64,000 nt of DNA. It comes from Microbacterium hydrocarbonoxydans (GTDB lineage Bacteria > Actinomycetota > Actinomycetes > Actinomycetales > Microbacteriaceae). Positions within the stretch are counted from its first letter, which is position 1, and every line of letters begins with the position of its first letter. Both the position numbers and the translations under genes were made by a program. The stretch is from NCBI RefSeq assembly GCF_011752045.1, contig NZ_JAAKXW010000005.1, forward strand, positions 454,536 through 518,535, written 5' to 3'. Below the pieces are notes generated by a model, which did no database searches, was not told where the DNA came from, and worked only from the letters and a program-made list of their open reading frames with translations. Of the stretch, positions 61,540 through 64,000 are shown piece after piece.

Positions 61540-61569
61540 TCCTATGGGATTCCTATGGAATGGGCTATG
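61540..61569. promoter_or_regulatory. Tandem CTATG repeats, candidate response-regulator site
   Basis: TCCTATGG occurs at 61540-61547 and 61551-61558, exactly 11 bases apart, and a third CTATG begins at 61565, 12 bases on. Direct repeats one helical turn apart are the usual target form of OmpR-family dimers. They lie between the regulator gene and the divergent ABC exporter. Confidence 0.65.
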
Positions 61570-61610
61570 CGTGGGCTGTGCGTGCACAGGACGAGGAGCG
61601 GATGCCGTAT

Positions 61611-61617
61611 CCATAGG
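61611..61617. promoter_or_regulatory. Inverted copy of the regulator repeat
   Basis: CCATAGG, the exact reverse complement of the CCTATGG core of the tandem repeats, 53 bases further toward the ABC exporter and about 45 bases before its -10. Confidence 0.4.
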
Positions 61618-61659
61618 CTTCTCATCACGTACCCCTCGATCCCGCAGAAGTCGGCTTCC

Positions 61660-61665
61660 TAGCGT
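61660..61665 (+). promoter_or_regulatory. -10 box of the ABC exporter operon
   Basis: TAGCGT, 38 bases before the ATG at 61704. The implied leader of about 30 bases contains the strong ribosome site GGAAGGAG. Confidence 0.45.
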
Positions 61666-61703
61666 CGATCCCGGTCCGCGAAGTCCGCGGCGGAAGGAGC
61701 GAG

Positions 61704-63134
61704 ATGTACGGAAGATACCTGCGGCGCGAACTGGCCGGCCGCAAGAAGCAGACGGCGATCGTAGCGGTGGGGCTGGCGATCGCGATCGCCCTTGTGATCA
61801 TCGTCAACGCGCTCACGACCGGCGTGCGCGATGCGCAGGCGAAGGCGCTGGAATCCGTGTACGGCGTGGGCACCGACCTCACCGTCACCGGCGCCGCGGC
61901 GGAACCGGGGGCGGGCGGTCAGCGTTTCGACTTCGGCAGCGAGGACGGCACGACCGACGGCGACTCGACCACGCTCAGCCGGTCCACGCTGATGACCGAA
62001 TTCCGCCGCGGGACGCTCGACGCCTCCGTGCTGGACACGGTGCTCGCGACCGAGGGCGTCGCCGCGGCATCCGGAGCGCTCAGCCTCACCAACTCGACGT
62101 TCAGCGGCGAGCTCCCCCGTGGCGGATTCGGTTCGCAGGAGGGCGACGAGGGGGAGATGCCGGCGGAGGGGGAGGCACCGCCGGGCGGCGGTTCGTTCGG
62201 CATCGACTCCTTCTCGGTGCTCGGCCTCGACCCGGCGGCCGACGCGGTCGGTCCGCTCGCCTCCACCGAGGTGAGCGACGGCCGTGCCTTCGACGCCGAC
62301 GACGCCGGCGAGCCCGTCGCCCTCGTCGACAGCACCTACGCGGCGACCGAGGAGATCGCGGTCGGCGACGTCATCGACGTCGCCGGCACCGAGGTCGACG
62401 TCGTCGGCATCCTGGTCTCGGTCTCGGACACGGCCGACACCGCAGCCGACGTGTACCTGCCTCTGGACACCGCACAGGCCCTCGCCGGTGTGGAGGATGT
62501 CATCTCCACCGTCTACGTCCGGGCCGACTCGGCCTCCTCCATCGACAGCGTGCAGACGGCGCTCGCCGAGGAGCTGCCGGACGCGACCGTGACCTCGCAG
62601 TCCGAGCTCGCCGGCACTGTCTCCGGATCGCTGTCCAGCGCCACTTCGCTGATCACGAACCTCGGCAGCTGGCTGTCGATCATCGTCCTCGCCGTCGCCG
62701 TGCTGCTGTCGGTGCTGCTCACCCTCGCCGGAGTCTCGCGCCGCACGCGCGAGTTCGGGACCCTGAAGGCGATCGGCTGGTCGAACGGCCGCGTGGTCCG
62801 TCAGGTCGCCGGCGAGTCGATGGTGCAGGGACTGATCGGAGGCGCGGCCGGACTCCTGCTCGGCATCGCCGGCATCGTCGTCGTGAACCTCGTCAAGCCC
62901 ACCGTCGCGGGTGCCGCGGAAAGCAGACCAGACGGCGTGGGCGGCCCGACCGGCGGAGGCGGCATGCTCCAGGCGTCGCAGGCGGCCGACATCGTGCTGC
63001 AGGCGCCGCTCACCGTGTGGGTGCTCGCCGTTGCGGTCGGCCTGGCGGTGCTCGCCGGTCTCGTCGCCGGCGCCTTCGGCGGGTGGCGCGCCGCCCGGCT
63101 CAGCCCGGTCGAGGCGCTGCGCTCGGTCGACTGA
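61704..63134 (+). CDS. MacB/FtsX-type ABC transporter permease
   Basis: 476-aa permease: one N-terminal helix (about 18-38), a large extracytoplasmic MacB-like periplasmic-core domain (about 45-310) with Gly/Glu-rich loop, and three C-terminal FtsX helices (about 320-465) separated by RRTREFGTLKAIGWSNGRVVRQVAGES, the usual FtsX loop. With the ATPase encoded 27 bases later it forms an exporter or mechanotransmission complex, often for peptides, antibiotics or envelope stress. The ATG at 61704 follows GGAAGGAG. Confidence 0.9.
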   Translation: MYGRYLRRELAGRKKQTAIVAVGLAIAIALVIIVNALTTGVRDAQAKALESVYGVGTDLTVTGAAAEPGAGGQRFDFGSEDGTTDGDSTTLSRSTLMTEFRRGTLDASVLDTVLATEGVAAASGALSLTNSTFSGELPRGGFGSQEGDEGEMPAEGEAPPGGGSFGIDSFSVLGLDPAADAVGPLASTEVSDGRAFDADDAGEPVALVDSTYAATEEIAVGDVIDVAGTEVDVVGILVSVSDTADTAADVYLPLDTAQALAGVEDVISTVYVRADSASSIDSVQTALAEELPDATVTSQSELAGTVSGSLSSATSLITNLGSWLSIIVLAVAVLLSVLLTLAGVSRRTREFGTLKAIGWSNGRVVRQVAGESMVQGLIGGAAGLLLGIAGIVVVNLVKPTVAGAAESRPDGVGGPTGGGGMLQASQAADIVLQAPLTVWVLAVAVGLAVLAGLVAGAFGGWRAARLSPVEALRSVD

Positions 63135-63161
63135 CGGAATCACAACGAGAAGGAGACACAC

Positions 63162-63887
63162 ATGACCATCGCAGACACCGCACGCATCGCGGAGAACACG
63201 GATGCCGCCGCGCCGCTGTACCGCGTGAAGGACGTCACCCGCACCTACACGCAGAAGGGACGCGTCGTGAAGGCGCTCACCGGCGTCGATCTCGTGATCA
63301 TGCCCGGCGAGTTCGTCACGATTCAGGGGCCGACGGGAGGGGGGAAGTCCACCCTCCTGCAGCTGCTCGGCGCGCTCGACAGGCCCACATCGGGGTCGCT
63401 TCTGCTGGCCGGCACCGAGCTCGCCTCTGCCTCGCCCAGGGAGCTCGGGCGGATCAGGGCAGAGGAGCTCGGCTTCGTCTTCCAGGGCTTCAACCTGATC
63501 CCGACGCTCACCGCCGCCGACAACGTCGACATGGCACTGGAACCGCTGAAGCTCGAGAAGGAGGAGAGGCGTGCGCGCGTCGACGAGGCGCTTGCACACG
63601 TCGGGCTCGCCGATCGCGGCGATCACCTGCCCGCGGAGCTGTCCGGCGGCCAGCAGCAGCGGGTCGCCATCGCGCGTGCGACGGTGAAGCGTCCTCGGGT
63701 GCTGCTCGCAGACGAGCCGACCGGGAACCTCGACGAGAGCATGCGCGACGAGATCCTCACGCTGCTGGAATCGCTCTGCGCCGAGGGCATCACGATGATC
63801 GTCGTCACACACGACTCGGCTGTCGCCAGGCGGGCGACCCGTCGCCTGCGGCTGGACAGAGGGGCCGTGCAGGACATCACCCGCTAG
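63162..63887 (+). CDS. LolD/MacB-type ABC transporter ATP-binding protein
   Basis: 241-aa ATPase. Walker A is [10 protein letters not shown] near residue 55, the Q-loop is [10 protein letters not shown], the signature is [14 protein letters not shown] near 157 and Walker B is [13 protein letters not shown]. It pairs with the permease encoded upstream. The first 20 residues ([17 protein letters not shown]) precede the cassette. AGAAGGAG precedes the ATG. The operon ends in a strong terminator at 63891. Confidence 0.93.
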   Translation: MTIADTARIAENTDAAAPLYRVKDVTRTYTQKGRVVKALTGVDLVIMPGEFVTIQGPTGGGKSTLLQLLGALDRPTSGSLLLAGTELASASPRELGRIRAEELGFVFQGFNLIPTLTAADNVDMALEPLKLEKEERRARVDEALAHVGLADRGDHLPAELSGGQQQRVAIARATVKRPRVLLADEPTGNLDESMRDEILTLLESLCAEGITMIVVTHDSAVARRATRRLRLDRGAVQDITR

Positions 63888-63890
63888 CAG

Positions 63891-63923
63891 GAAAGGCCCC
63901 CGGCGATGAGCCGGGGGCCTTTC
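63891..63923 (+). terminator. Rho-independent terminator after the ABC exporter
   Basis: GAAAGGCCCCCGGC and GCCGGGGGCCTTTC, a 14-base perfect stem with a 5-base loop and T residues in the closing arm. It starts 3 bases after the stop and may also serve the convergent partial gene. Confidence 0.8.
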
Positions 63924-63941
63924 CGATCACGTCAGGAGGCG

Positions 63942-64000
63942 TCAGTGGGTGTCTTCGGCTTCGATCTCGGTGCGGTCGCCGGACCACTGGGTGTGGAAGG
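63942..64000 (-). CDS. C-terminal fragment of an unidentified gene
   Basis: Reading the minus strand to the stop at 63942 gives the end FHTQWSGDRTEIEAEDTH (18 complete residues). The rest lies outside the window. I do not recognise the family from this fragment; the reading frame, the downstream hairpin and the convergent orientation support that it is a real gene end. Confidence 0.45.
   Translation of the reverse strand, partial: FHTQWSGDRTEIEAEDTH

Overview
The window is about 64 kb of high-GC DNA (roughly 70% G+C by eye) from an actinobacterium, most likely a Microbacterium or close relative in the Microbacteriaceae. The evidence is the gene order pmt / rsmI / metS / tatD / ksgA / ispE / ABC-F / tRNA-Gln / glmU / prs, which follows the conserved actinobacterial housekeeping locus. 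Other support comes from the many GTG starts, DUF222-HNH and DUF6318 proteins, and many start codons that sit 6-7 nt behind a TANNNT -10 box, as in leaderless actinobacterial transcripts. No CRISPR array, integrase, transposase or prophage was seen. No gene-free stretch exceeds 300 bases; the longest gaps are 12415-12608 and 61521-61703, and both hold palindromes or repeats that look regulatory.

Layout. 1-12.4 kb: a 5'-truncated, frameshifted Orn/Lys/Arg decarboxylase, metY, an SRPBCC protein, a quinone oxidoreductase, hrpA, an acyltransferase-like membrane protein, an aldo/keto reductase and a SPATA20-type thioredoxin-domain protein. 12.4-15.5 kb: an aminotransferase, amino-acid permease and Lrp regulator set. 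15.5-26.9 kb: the core locus pmt / rsmI / (broken methyltransferase) / Mo-oxidoreductase / metS / tatD / MFS / ksgA / aldo-keto reductase / ispE. The gene for resuscitation factor RpfB, expected between tatD and ksgA, is absent. 26.9-32.1 kb: a LacI regulator and an mmsA-mmsB-chvE sugar ABC operon that share one operator sequence. 32.2-38.6 kb: sucrase/ferredoxin protein, a secreted protein pair in lower-GC DNA, DUF222-HNH, a hydrolase and ABC-F. 38.7-41.7 kb: an M20 amidohydrolase, hutF and hutD. 41.8-46.3 kb: an Na+/H+ antiporter and the metQ-metN-metI methionine importer with a perfect hairpin after metQ. 46.3-53.6 kb: epoxide hydrolase / WYL regulator, AlkZ-like protein, pseudouridine synthase, GlxA-type regulator, oxidoreductase, MarR and GNAT. 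53.7-56.2 kb: tRNA-Gln abutting glmU, then prs. 56.3-59.3 kb: a flavin electron-transfer cluster (FMN-binding lipoprotein, ApbE, NqrB/RnfD-FNR fusion). 59.3-63.9 kb: a two-component system divergent from a MacB-type ABC exporter with tandem repeats between them. The last 59 bases are the C-terminus of an unidentified gene.

How genes work together. The sugar operon is probably repressed by its neighbouring LacI protein. HutF, HutD and the M20 enzyme form the end of histidine breakdown through formylglutamate. The flavin cluster probably moves electrons from NAD(P)H across the membrane to a covalently bound FMN on the outside. The histidine kinase and response regulator probably control the divergent ABC exporter and themselves.
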